From Cetobacterium sp. 8H (GTDB lineage: Bacteria > Fusobacteriota > Fusobacteriia > Fusobacteriales > Fusobacteriaceae), in contig NZ_JACHTG010000004.1 of NCBI RefSeq assembly GCF_014250675.1, positions 682,001 through 746,000 of the forward strand: a stretch of DNA of 64,000 nucleotides, given 5' to 3'. The notes beneath the pieces were generated by a model. The model made no database searches, was not told the origin of the DNA, and was given only the letters and a program-made list of their open reading frames with translations. This document shows, piece by piece, positions 1-7,650 of the stretch (position 1 is the first letter of the stretch; each line of letters begins with the position of its first letter). A program made the position numbers and the translations under genes.

Positions 1-750
1 CATCTTCACTGCAGCTGAGTATAGTCCTACTTCAGTATCACCAACCATTATTCCCAACATTGTAGTGTCAATACTTCCATAAATCCCTATTGTGAATAGA
101 TAAAGAAATATTACCATCATACTGTTCATATGTCTTTTAAATCTTAACTCTTTAAAGTTAAAATTAAAATATTTTCTCACTGTTATCACATCTATAATTC
201 TTGCTATAACTTCCGGTATTACAAGCAAAAGAGCATATAGGTAGTAATCACTTGGTTTTTTTATGAAATAAAATAAAAATCCTAGCGATAAAATTCTTAT
301 TACAAAAGATCTTATGAGTCTTCTTTTGTGGTTCTCCATCACAATAAAGAAATGATTTATATGAAAACATTCAAATAAAACTTGAAGTCCAAATATGTAA
401 AAAATCATCTTTTCTTGATAAAACCTTCCATATATGCTAACTGTAAACAGAAGTATACCCAAAGAAACTACACTACTCAATACAGTCATTAAAAAAAGTT
501 CTGTAAATATTTTTTTAAATTCTTCCCAATCTCCAATCCCTTTAGCTTTTGAAAGCTCCTTAATACCATAATTAGGTGCTCCTAAAACCGAAAGAATTAG
601 AAAATATCCAATAACACCTTGAACAAAATAAACTTTTCCTAAATACTCAGGCATTAAAACTCTAGAAACATAAGGAAAAGTTATTATTGGAAATACTGTA
701 TTACTTATAATTAATAATACATTGTACAAATAATTTTTTGAAACTGACAT
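1..750 (-). CDS. Wzx-like polysaccharide flippase, C-terminus cut by window edge
   Basis: Reading the minus strand from the ATG at 748-750 gives an uninterrupted 250-residue membrane protein that runs off the left edge. The N-terminus (MSVSKNYLYNVLLIISN, then TFPYVSRVLMPEYLGKV) is typical of the MATE/MOP-superfamily Wzx (RfbX-type) flippases that move undecaprenyl-linked oligosaccharides across the inner membrane. Several hydrophobic helices follow, separated by short basic loops, as in the 12-14 helix family; about half of a normal protein is visible. It starts 15 bases after the stop of the NhaC-type gene and may be cotranscribed with it. It is the only flippase in the window and could serve the distant exopolysaccharide operon at 26610-35311; that link is inference. 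The family is fairly secure, the substrate unknown. Confidence 0.8.
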   Translation of the reverse strand, partial: MSVSKNYLYNVLLIISNTVFPIITFPYVSRVLMPEYLGKVYFVQGVIGYFLILSVLGAPNYGIKELSKAKGIGDWEEFKKIFTELFLMTVLSSVVSLGILLFTVSIYGRFYQEKMIFYIFGLQVLFECFHINHFFIVMENHKRRLIRSFVIRILSLGFLFYFIKKPSDYYLYALLLVIPEVIARIIDVITVRKYFNFNFKELRFKRHMNSMMVIFLYLFTIGIYGSIDTTMLGIMVGDTEVGLYSAAVKM

Positions 751-764
751 TTTCCCTCTCTTTT

Positions 765-2069
765 CTAAGCCTCTTTCTTATTGTAAAAAATATATATAAT
801 TGTAAAAATTGCTAGAATCATCTGATACCATAATAATGGAATTACATCAAAAGGAGAGACTTGTCCACCAGTAAAACTTAACATTATTAACATTTGAGCT
901 CCATATGGTATAGCTCCTTGAGCAATACACGAGAAAATATCCAAGATTGAAGCTGTACGTTTTGGATCTATATCATATTTATCAGATATTTGTTTCGCTA
1001 TTGGTCCATTTATTATTATTGCAACAGTATTGTTAGCAACTGCAGCATCAGTTAAAGTAACTAAAAGTCCTATACCAAATTGGGCGCTTCTTCTTCCTTT
1101 TATTCTTTTTTGGATAACTTCCATTATCCACTCAACTCCACCAGCTTTTGTTACCAGTGCGGCAAGACCTCCAGTTAAAAGAGATAATAAGAATATTTCA
1201 GTCATTCCTGTAAATCCGTTGTATATCTCTTTTGCATAACCTAACATTGTAAAGTCTCCATAAAACAATCCTATTGCACCCGAAAATACTATACCTGCTG
1301 TCAATACAACAAAAACATTTATTCCAACTAAAGATAGTACAAGAACAAATATATACGGTAAAACCTTTATTATATTAAATGTATATATTCCTGCTTCAGG
1401 GGCTATATCAGGCTTTCCAAATATAATTAATAATATCAAGGTTAAGATTGCTGCTGGTGCAGCTATTTTAATATTGACTTTAAACTTATCTTTCATTTCA
1501 ACACCTTGTGTTCTTGTTGCCGCTATGGTCGTGTCTGAGATTATTGATAAGTTATCTCCAAACATTGCTCCTCCCATAAGAGAAGCTAATACTAGTGCCA
1601 TCGGCACACCACTTTTTTCAGCTAATCCAACAGCTATTGGTGCTAAAGATACTATTGATCCCACAGATGTTCCTGTTGCTGTAGATATAAAACCTGCAAT
1701 TATAAATAATCCTGGAGCAATATAATGAGAAGGAACATATGTTAATCCTAAATTTACCGTTGAATCAACTCCTCCCATAGCTTTTGAAACTACTGCAAAT
1801 CCACCTGCTAGTAAATATATTATACACATCGTTATTATATCTTGATGTCCACATCCATCTAAAAAAGTTTCAAACTTTTCTTTTATATTTCCCTTAAACA
1901 ATAAAAAAGCCACAACTATTCCTGGAAAAATTGCAACCGGTGCTGGCAGTTGATAAAATGCTAATTCAACCCCTTTAGAATCAAGTATAATCCCACTTCC
2001 TAAATAAAATCCAATAAATACTAAAAACGGAATTAGTCCTATGAAACTTCCTTTTTTTTTCACTTCCAT
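765..2069 (-). CDS. NhaC-family Na+/H+ antiporter
   Basis: This 434-residue polytopic protein has about 11-12 hydrophobic segments and the hallmarks of the NhaC family: a central TATGTSVGSIVSLAPIA stretch and a following GGAMFGDNLSIISDTTIAA segment, whose conserved Asp, Asn and Ser/Thr residues belong to the ion-translocation region. A second half-repeat carries AAVANNTVAIIINGPIA. NhaC proteins exchange Na+ for H+ at the inner membrane; some relatives exchange organic acids or amino acids as well, so the exact substrates are open. A good promoter (TTGATA, 17 bases, TATACT) lies upstream and a GGGGG ribosome site precedes the start. In a cell with Rnf, such an antiporter could balance sodium and proton gradients (inference). 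Confidence 0.85.
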   Translation of the reverse strand: MEVKKKGSFIGLIPFLVFIGFYLGSGIILDSKGVELAFYQLPAPVAIFPGIVVAFLLFKGNIKEKFETFLDGCGHQDIITMCIIYLLAGGFAVVSKAMGGVDSTVNLGLTYVPSHYIAPGLFIIAGFISTATGTSVGSIVSLAPIAVGLAEKSGVPMALVLASLMGGAMFGDNLSIISDTTIAATRTQGVEMKDKFKVNIKIAAPAAILTLILLIIFGKPDIAPEAGIYTFNIIKVLPYIFVLVLSLVGINVFVVLTAGIVFSGAIGLFYGDFTMLGYAKEIYNGFTGMTEIFLLSLLTGGLAALVTKAGGVEWIMEVIQKRIKGRRSAQFGIGLLVTLTDAAVANNTVAIIINGPIAKQISDKYDIDPKRTASILDIFSCIAQGAIPYGAQMLIMLSFTGGQVSPFDVIPLLWYQMILAIFTIIYIFYNKKEA

Positions 2070-2106
2070 TCTTTACCCCCTATTATTTTTAAAACGTATT
2101 TTTATG

Positions 2107-2135
2107 AGTATACCTTATTTTTTATTTTTTATCAA
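2107..2135 (-). promoter_or_regulatory. Promoter of the NhaC-type gene
   Basis: On the minus strand the -35 box TTGATA (2130-2135) and -10 box TATACT (2107-2112) are 17 bases apart, a near-consensus vegetative sigma factor arrangement. It lies just after the terminator of the upstream PTS-like gene, so the antiporter and probably the flippase form their own transcription unit. Confidence 0.65.
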
Positions 2136-2142
2136 TTTTTTG

Positions 2143-2173
2143 ATAAAAAAAATTCCCAGTCTAAACTGGGAAT
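2143..2173 (-). terminator. Terminator of the PTS_EIIC_2 gene
   Basis: ATTCCCAG and CTGGGAAT (2152-2159 and 2166-2173) form an 8-bp stem with a 6-base loop, followed on the minus strand by a run of eight T. It begins 13 bases after the stop of the PTS-like gene. Confidence 0.85.
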
Positions 2174-2186
2174 CTATCTTAAACTA

Positions 2187-3200
2187 TTATCCTCTTATTT
2201 CAGAAACAGTTTTTATTTTATAGTTTTTGAATACTAATGACCCTACATATCCACAAAGAATACCTGATGCAGCACATAGTCCTGCAGTTATTAACACTTC
2301 TTTAGCTGGGTTAAATCCAAACATTACTGCGAAACCTGCGATTGGTGTTGCAGTTCCTGTAGCATTATTTATTAATCCGAAGTAGTTAACGATCATTCCA
2401 GCAATTCCTCCACCAATAAAGTTAGTCATAAATACTGGAATTGGGTTAGCCGATATTACGTCAGCTTGAGTTAATGGCTCGATTGCTACTGCGATAGTAG
2501 TTGATCTATCTCCAAATTTCATTCTATCAAAGAATACATAGTTCATGAATGAAGATGACATTACTGATAATGCTCCTATTGCCATTGGTAATCCTGTTAA
2601 TCCTAACATTGCTGTAAGAGCCATTGAACTGATTGGTGCTGTTGCAACTACAGTGATAACTCCTCCTAAGATAAATGCCATTACATATGGGCTAGCTAAT
2701 TGAGCTGTTATTATTATATCTCCGATTGTTTTTAATGCGAAAGTAACTCCTGGTGATACAAAATGAGCAATTCCTCTTCCTAATGGAGCTGCTATACAAA
2801 TAATTACAATTAGATCTAATCCATCAGGGATTTTCTCTTCTAATTTTGGTATTATGAATGACATTACATATCCTGCTATAAATCCAGGTATAATTCCCAT
2901 TCCTCCACAAACTGCACCTAACATAACTGCGTAAACTGGGCTTACACCTAATGCTATTGGAACAAGAATCGCTGCTGCAACTCCTCCCATAGAACCTGCT
3001 GAAGCTCCAACTTCACCTAAAAATTTTATTCCTAATAAATCTCCACCAACATATAATTGAAATGCCTCAACTAAGAAACTTGCTGTTGCTGCTCCTGCTA
3101 GAGCTCCCATTGCTTTCATTCCCTTTGGTGCTTTTAAACTAAATCCAGTAAAGAATGCTAAAACCAATAATAATAATACTGTACCTTTTACTAATTCCAT
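2187..3200 (-). CDS. PTS_EIIC_2-family membrane protein
   Basis: This 337-residue, very hydrophobic and Gly/Ala-rich protein has about nine to ten membrane segments. It resembles the PTS_EIIC_2 family, with a KAPKGMKAMGALAGAA start, the GASAGSMGGVAAAILVPIALG region and a C-terminal GFAVMFGFNPAKEVLITAGLCAA segment. Members are annotated as sugar-specific PTS IIC subunits, but they occur without IIA or IIB partners, as here: no phosphotransfer domain lies nearby. Transport of a sugar or sugar-like solute is possible but not shown. The gene has its own promoter (3275-3303), a leader with an inverted repeat (3231-3252) and its own terminator, so it looks monocistronic and possibly regulated. Confidence 0.7.
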   Translation of the reverse strand: MELVKGTVLLLLVLAFFTGFSLKAPKGMKAMGALAGAATASFLVEAFQLYVGGDLLGIKFLGEVGASAGSMGGVAAAILVPIALGVSPVYAVMLGAVCGGMGIIPGFIAGYVMSFIIPKLEEKIPDGLDLIVIICIAAPLGRGIAHFVSPGVTFALKTIGDIIITAQLASPYVMAFILGGVITVVATAPISSMALTAMLGLTGLPMAIGALSVMSSSFMNYVFFDRMKFGDRSTTIAVAIEPLTQADVISANPIPVFMTNFIGGGIAGMIVNYFGLINNATGTATPIAGFAVMFGFNPAKEVLITAGLCAASGILCGYVGSLVFKNYKIKTVSEIRG

Positions 3201-3230
3201 TTTTTCCCTCTTTCTTTTTCTATTTTATTT

Positions 3231-3252
3231 TCTTGTTAAAAAAATAACAAGA
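3231..3252. repeat. Leader inverted repeat upstream of the PTS_EIIC_2 gene
   Basis: TCTTGTTA (3231-3238) and TAACAAGA (3245-3252) are perfect 8-bp inverted arms around six A. The element lies about 15-35 bases downstream of the inferred transcription start and upstream of the ribosome site, so it could be a repressor operator or an RNA hairpin. With no T-run at the right place it does not look like a plain terminator. Confidence 0.5.
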
Positions 3253-3274
3253 CATTTTTTTTATCACAGAATTA

Positions 3275-3303
3275 ATTATACTTGATAAGTTGCAAAAAGT
3301 AAA
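3275..3303 (-). promoter_or_regulatory. Promoter of the PTS_EIIC_2 gene
   Basis: On minus, TTTACT (3298-3303), a 17-base spacer and a perfect TATAAT (3275-3280). The start would fall near 3268, giving a leader of about 68 bases. The remainder of the 3201-3542 gene gap is AT-rich and holds only this promoter, the inverted repeat and the ridA promoter. Confidence 0.55.
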
Positions 3304-3480
3304 GTGTTTTTTAAAAATTTATGTTTATTTTCAAAACAAATCAACATACGTTTAACACATTTAACTCTTACTTTACAAAATTTAAAAATAAATACGTGTC
3401 GAAGCAACTGTAAAACTTTATCTAAAATATATTTTTCACAAACTTTTTATAAAAGAGTCCTCTAATTAGTATTTTATATG

Positions 3481-3509
3481 TTGTCTATCACACTTCTTTA
3501 TGTTAAAAT
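3481..3509 (+). promoter_or_regulatory. ridA promoter
   Basis: TTGTCT (3481-3486), a 17-base spacer and TAAAAT (3504-3509), followed about 22 bases later by the GGAGG ribosome site of ridA. Confidence 0.6.
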
Positions 3510-3542
3510 TTAAATATCTAAATTTTATTGGGAGGTATTATA

Positions 3543-3920
3543 ATGAAAAAAGTTATCAACACTACAAAAGCTCCTGCAGCTATTGGACCTTATTCTCAAG
3601 CTATTGAGGTAAATGGAACTCTTTACGTTTCTGGGCAAATTCCTTTTGTACCTGAAACAATGACTGTTATTTCTGACGATGTAAAAGAGCAAACAAGACA
3701 ATCTTTAGAGAATGTTAAAGCTATTCTTGAAGCTGCTGGGTACTCTTTAACAGATGTTGTTAAAGCTGGTGTTTTCATTAAAGATATGAATGATTTTGTT
3801 GCTATAAACGAAGTTTATGCTGAGTACTTAGGAGAAGTTAAGCCTGCTAGAGCATGTGTTGAAGTTGCTAGATTACCTAGAGATGTTAAAGTTGAAATAG
3901 AAGTTATAGCTGTTAAGTAA
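3543..3920 (+). CDS. ridA: RidA family enamine/imine deaminase
   Basis: The ATG at 3543 follows GGAGG (3531-3535) with proper spacing; an upstream TTG would include the ribosome site, so the protein is 125 residues. It is a full-length RidA/YjgF/YER057c protein: IGPYSQAI near the N-terminus, YVSGQIPF, and the C-terminal signature [21 protein letters not shown], in which the Arg of PARA binds the substrate carboxylate. The family hydrolyses reactive enamine/imine intermediates made by PLP enzymes such as threonine or serine dehydratases, protecting other PLP enzymes. It acts in the cytoplasm as a trimer. The gene is monocistronic, with its own promoter and a strong bidirectional terminator. 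Confidence 0.93.
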   Translation: MKKVINTTKAPAAIGPYSQAIEVNGTLYVSGQIPFVPETMTVISDDVKEQTRQSLENVKAILEAAGYSLTDVVKAGVFIKDMNDFVAINEVYAEYLGEVKPARACVEVARLPRDVKVEIEVIAVK

Positions 3921-3929
3921 TCTTAAATA

Positions 3930-3962
3930 AAAAAAGATGAGAGAAATCTCATCTTTTTTTTT
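3930..3962. terminator. Bidirectional terminator between ridA and rnfB
   Basis: A 13-bp perfect stem (3931-3943 with 3948-3960, core GATGAGA/TCTCATC) with a GAAA loop, flanked by A-run and T-run. It can stop ridA on plus and the rnf operon on minus. Confidence 0.9.
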
Positions 3963-3963
3963 A

Positions 3964-4959
3964 CTAGATATTTTGAATATTCATTTTTATTGCAGAGAAT
4001 TTACATTTATCATAGCATAGCTGACAACCTATACACTTAGATTGATCTATTTTATGCTTTTGTTTTACTTCTCCTTCTATACATTTTACAGGACATACTC
4101 TTGCACATGCAGTACATCCTATACATTTTTCTTCTATTATTTCAGCTTTTTTAATCTCTTTAACATCGCTGTTAATTGCCTTCGTTGGACATTTTACTGC
4201 ACATAATCCACACTCAACACATTTTTCAGGATCTATTTTTGCAACATTATTTTCAATTTCAATTGCTCCAACTGGACAAGCCTTTTGACAAAGTCCACAT
4301 GCAATACAGGCAACTGAACAAGCTTTTCTAGCTACTGCTCCCTTATCTTTAGACATACAGTTTACAGTTACTCTTTTATTCATAGGCAACATCTGAATAA
4401 TCTTTTTAGGACAAGTTGCTACACACTTTTTACAAGAAACACAAACTTCTTCATCGATGCTTATAATTCCTTTTTCTGTAACTGTTATAGCATTAACTGG
4501 ACAAGCCTTAGCACAATCTCCATATCCTAGACATCCATATTTACAAGATTTGTCTCCACCAGCATACAGATTTATAGCTGCACAAGTTGTTAATTCTCCT
4601 TCAAATTCATATGTCTTTGAAGTTTTTGTACAATCTCCTTGACATAAAAGTTTTGCAACCATTTTAGGTCCACTTAAATCTACTGTTCCACCCATAACTT
4701 CTGCTATAGCTGCTGCTACTGTTGGTCCACCTGGTGAACACGCCGTCATCTCAGCTCCATTTAGAGCAATCGCCTCTGCATATCCAGAACATCCCGGAAA
4801 ACCACATGCTCCACAGTTCATTCCTGGTAATATATTTTGAATAGCCTCTACTTTTTCATCAACCTTTACTTCAAATTTTTTAGAAGCATAGGCTAAAAAT
4901 AGTCCCATTGCTAGACCTGTTCCTCCTAAAGATAAAACAGGAAATAATATTGTTTCCAT
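3964..4959 (-). CDS. rnfB: Rnf complex ferredoxin subunit RnfB, extended
   Basis: RnfB takes electrons from reduced ferredoxin and passes them into the membrane Rnf complex. The 331-residue protein has one N-terminal membrane helix (about 5-24), the RnfB Fe-S domain with Cys49, Cys52, Cys57 and Cys74, then six [4Fe-4S] ferredoxin motifs. The first is atypical (Cys139, 143, 149, 153) and the other five are CxxCxxCxxxC at about 173, 218, 247, 279 and 309. The last motif ends in CK rather than CP. Enterobacterial RsxB is about 190 residues with two such clusters, so this is the long form known from anaerobes. It is the last gene of rnfCDGEAB and ends at the terminator shared with ridA. Confidence 0.95.
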   Translation of the reverse strand: METILFPVLSLGGTGLAMGLFLAYASKKFEVKVDEKVEAIQNILPGMNCGACGFPGCSGYAEAIALNGAEMTACSPGGPTVAAAIAEVMGGTVDLSGPKMVAKLLCQGDCTKTSKTYEFEGELTTCAAINLYAGGDKSCKYGCLGYGDCAKACPVNAITVTEKGIISIDEEVCVSCKKCVATCPKKIIQMLPMNKRVTVNCMSKDKGAVARKACSVACIACGLCQKACPVGAIEIENNVAKIDPEKCVECGLCAVKCPTKAINSDVKEIKKAEIIEEKCIGCTACARVCPVKCIEGEVKQKHKIDQSKCIGCQLCYDKCKFSAIKMNIQNI

Positions 4960-4974
4960 TAACCTACCTCCATT

Positions 4975-5559
4975 CTATATTTGCATTCCGCTGAATCCCA
5001 TAAATGCCATTGCTAAAAGTCCTGCTGATATAAATGCAATAGGAACTCCTTTAAATGGTCCTGGAATAGCTGCGTATTCTATTCTTTCTCTAATTCCCGC
5101 TAATAAAACTAGTGCTAATGTAAATCCTAATGCTACTGCTGCACCATTTATAACAGATTCTATAAAATTATATTCTTGTTGGATATTTAAAATTGCAATA
5201 CCTAACACTGCACAGTTAGTAGTTATTAAAGGAAGAAATACCCCCAATGCCTTATATAAATTTGGTGATGTCTTTTGTATAGCCATCTCAACAAATTGTA
5301 CTAAAGAAGCTATTATAAGTATAAATGCTATTGTTTGTAAGTACTCTAACTGTAATGGAACTAATAAATAGTTGTATATTGTCCAAGTTACTCCTGAAGC
5401 AAGAGACATTACGAAAGTTACAGCCATACCCATTCCTATAGATGCTTCTACTTTCTTTGAAACTCCCATGAAAGGACAAATTCCTAGGAATTTAGCAAAG
5501 ATTATATTTTGTATAAAAATTGCTGTTATTATTAAACTAAATATTTTTGCAAAATCCAT
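4975..5559 (-). CDS. rnfA: Rnf complex membrane subunit RnfA
   Basis: This 194-residue protein has six membrane helices and the conserved NIIFAKFLGICPFMGVSKK start, including the Cys that with its RnfE counterpart holds a [2Fe-2S] cluster inside the membrane. It also has TTNCAVLGIAI. RnfA and RnfE are inverted homologues forming the core through which electrons cross the membrane as ions are translocated. It lies 4 bases after rnfE and 15 before rnfB. Length and motifs are normal for the family. Confidence 0.95.
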   Translation of the reverse strand: MDFAKIFSLIITAIFIQNIIFAKFLGICPFMGVSKKVEASIGMGMAVTFVMSLASGVTWTIYNYLLVPLQLEYLQTIAFILIIASLVQFVEMAIQKTSPNLYKALGVFLPLITTNCAVLGIAILNIQQEYNFIESVINGAAVALGFTLALVLLAGIRERIEYAAIPGPFKGVPIAFISAGLLAMAFMGFSGMQI

Positions 5560-5563
5560 TTTT

Positions 5564-6172
5564 TTACTTCACCCCACTCTTTTTAGCTTTAAAATAGTTT
5601 TGAGTAGCTATAATAAATCCAATAGTTATAAACGCTCCTGGTGCTAATATGAATATTAAAGCTGGAGTGAATGCTGTTGGAGTAACAGTAATTCCAAAAG
5701 CTGTACCGTTACCTAAGATCTCTCTTATAGTTCCTAAAACAGTTAGAGCTAAAGTAAACCCTAATCCTGAACCTATTCCATCTAAAACAGATTTAAAAAC
5801 TGTATTTTTCGAAGCAAAACTCTCTGCTCTTCCAAGAACTATACAGTTAACAACTATAAGAGGTATAAATAACCCAAGAACCTTATATAGATCCGGTAGA
5901 TAAGCTTTCATAACCATCTCTACAATAGTAACTAGCGATGCTATTACCATTATGAAAGCAGGAATTCTAACCTTATCAGGAATAAAACTCTTAATCATAG
6001 AGATTAGCATATTTGAAAATACTATAACTGACATTGTAGCAAGTCCCATTGCCATACCATTTATAGAAGATGAAGTTACTCCTAGAGTTGGACATAGTCC
6101 TAACAGTAATACAAATACCGGATTCTCTTTTATAATTCCATTTAATAGTATCTCTTTATTTGATTTAGCCAT
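5564..6172 (-). CDS. rnfE: Rnf complex membrane subunit RnfE
   Basis: This 202-residue integral membrane protein is homologous to RnfA. It carries NPVFVLLLGLCPTLGVTSS, with the membrane-cluster Cys, and VVNCIVLGRAESFASKN, characteristic of RnfE/RsxE/NqrD. Its start overlaps the stop of rnfG by one base (TAATG), indicating translational coupling. It pairs with RnfA in the ion-translocating core. Confidence 0.95.
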   Translation of the reverse strand: MAKSNKEILLNGIIKENPVFVLLLGLCPTLGVTSSSINGMAMGLATMSVIVFSNMLISMIKSFIPDKVRIPAFIMVIASLVTIVEMVMKAYLPDLYKVLGLFIPLIVVNCIVLGRAESFASKNTVFKSVLDGIGSGLGFTLALTVLGTIREILGNGTAFGITVTPTAFTPALIFILAPGAFITIGFIIATQNYFKAKKSGVK

Positions 6173-6708
6173 TATTTCTTCACCCCACTATTAAAGCTAT
6201 TTAGTGCTCTTTTTATCCCTGTATAAACTGCATTAGGAGATATTGTTGCACCTGCAAAACCATCTGCTGATTTATTAAATTCGTAAGTTGCATCTTTTCC
6301 AATAGCTTTTTTCTGCCATTCAGGATCTAAAATTTTAGAACCTAATCCTGGTGTTTCCTGACTTCCTATTATATCAAGCCCTGTTACTCTTCCTCTTCTG
6401 TCAAAACCTAATACAAAATCAATATTAGCAGCATATCCAGGTTGAGAAACTGTAACAACATATCCTACAGGTTTTCCATTTGAACCATTTCCTGGTATAA
6501 AATCTAACCCATCTATTGAAATTATTTGATTCTCATCAAACGTTGTAGCTTTTGGTAAAACTCTTATTCTTGCCGCATTTACAGCTGCTCTTTCATTTTC
6601 TTTTATAACTTTCATTGTAACACCATTTACAACAGAAAGTATCCCTGCTGATATTGCTGCAATTAAAGTCAATACAAATCCATAGTGTATAAATCTATTT
6701 TTTCCCAT
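6172..6708 (-). CDS. rnfG: Rnf complex FMN-binding subunit RnfG
   Basis: RnfG has one N-terminal membrane helix (about 9-28) and an extracytoplasmic FMN-binding domain that holds FMN covalently on a Thr. Here the attachment motif is GFAGATISPNAV near residue 150, matching the S/T-GAT-x-S/T pattern. The 178-residue length is normal. Both ends overlap neighbours by one base (TAATG junctions with rnfD and rnfE), so expression of the three is tightly coupled. Confidence 0.94.
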   Translation of the reverse strand: MGKNRFIHYGFVLTLIAAISAGILSVVNGVTMKVIKENERAAVNAARIRVLPKATTFDENQIISIDGLDFIPGNGSNGKPVGYVVTVSQPGYAANIDFVLGFDRRGRVTGLDIIGSQETPGLGSKILDPEWQKKAIGKDATYEFNKSADGFAGATISPNAVYTGIKRALNSFNSGVKK

Positions 6709-7640
6709 TATTTAACCTCCCCAAACTTCTTAGGGCTTGTGTATCTATTTATTAATGGTACAAATCCATTCATTATTAAGATAGAATAAGCTACTCCTTC
6801 AGGATATCCACCTTTAAATCTAATTAGAGATACTAAAACTCCTATTCCAAAAGCAAATATCATTTTCCCTTTAGATGTATGTGGTGATGTTACCATGTCT
6901 GTAGCCATAAAGAAAGCTCCTAAGAAAAGTCCACCCGAGAAAATATGTAAAAATGGATCTGCTCCTGCTATTAATGACGCTGCAAAAACAGTTCCTATAA
7001 TAATAGCGGGAACTTTCCAATCAACTTGCTTTTTATATATTAAATACGCCCCTCCTAAAAGTAGTGCTAGTGCAGATGTTTCTCCTAAACATCCTCCCAT
7101 TCCACCTATAAAGGTATTTAAGTATAAATTTCCTTTTTCTATCAGTGCCATATCTGTTGAAAGACCTCTTTTCATAACGTCCAACATTGTTGCTCCACCC
7201 ATATCATCATACATAAATGTTGTTATTGCAACTGGCCACGATGCCTGTACAAATGCCCTTCCCACTAATGCAGGGTTGAAGATATTATGACCTAATCCTC
7301 CAAATACCATTTTTCCTAATGCAATTGAAACTATAGCTCCAACTACAACATACGTTAAAGACATATATGGTGGTATTACAAAAGCATATAAAATTCCTGT
7401 TAAAATAGCACTTCCATCAAAAATTTGAATGTCTTGTTTCATTAATTTTTGACAAATATATTCTGTTGCCATACAAGATAAAATAGATACCGCTGTCACA
7501 ATTATTGCTCTAATTCCAAAAAAATAGCTTCCCGCTAAAAGTGCTGGTAGTAATGCTAGTATTACATCATACATTACGTCATCAACAGTTTCTTTAGTTC
7601 TTATATGAGGCGATGGCCCCATCTTTAAAATTTTTGCCAC
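6708..7640 (-). CDS. rnfD: Rnf complex membrane subunit RnfD
   Basis: This 310-residue protein has about nine to ten membrane helices and belongs to the NQR2/RnfD family. It begins with the conserved GPSPHIRTKETVDDVMYDV segment. A GGATMLD motif near residue 155 is the likely covalent FMN site. GHNIFNPALVGRAF and FMATDMVTSPHT are further conserved loops. RnfD receives electrons from RnfC and passes them through its flavin. It starts 10 bases after rnfC. Confidence 0.95.
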   Translation of the reverse strand: MAKILKMGPSPHIRTKETVDDVMYDVILALLPALLAGSYFFGIRAIIVTAVSILSCMATEYICQKLMKQDIQIFDGSAILTGILYAFVIPPYMSLTYVVVGAIVSIALGKMVFGGLGHNIFNPALVGRAFVQASWPVAITTFMYDDMGGATMLDVMKRGLSTDMALIEKGNLYLNTFIGGMGGCLGETSALALLLGGAYLIYKKQVDWKVPAIIIGTVFAASLIAGADPFLHIFSGGLFLGAFFMATDMVTSPHTSKGKMIFAFGIGVLVSLIRFKGGYPEGVAYSILIMNGFVPLINRYTSPKKFGEVK

Positions 7641-7650
7641 TTTTTTCCTC

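Noticed and set aside
6895..7290. 131-codon plus-strand frame opposite rnfD
   Set aside because: Antisense shadow of a conserved gene with no ribosome site and low-complexity Pro/Ala/Lys product.
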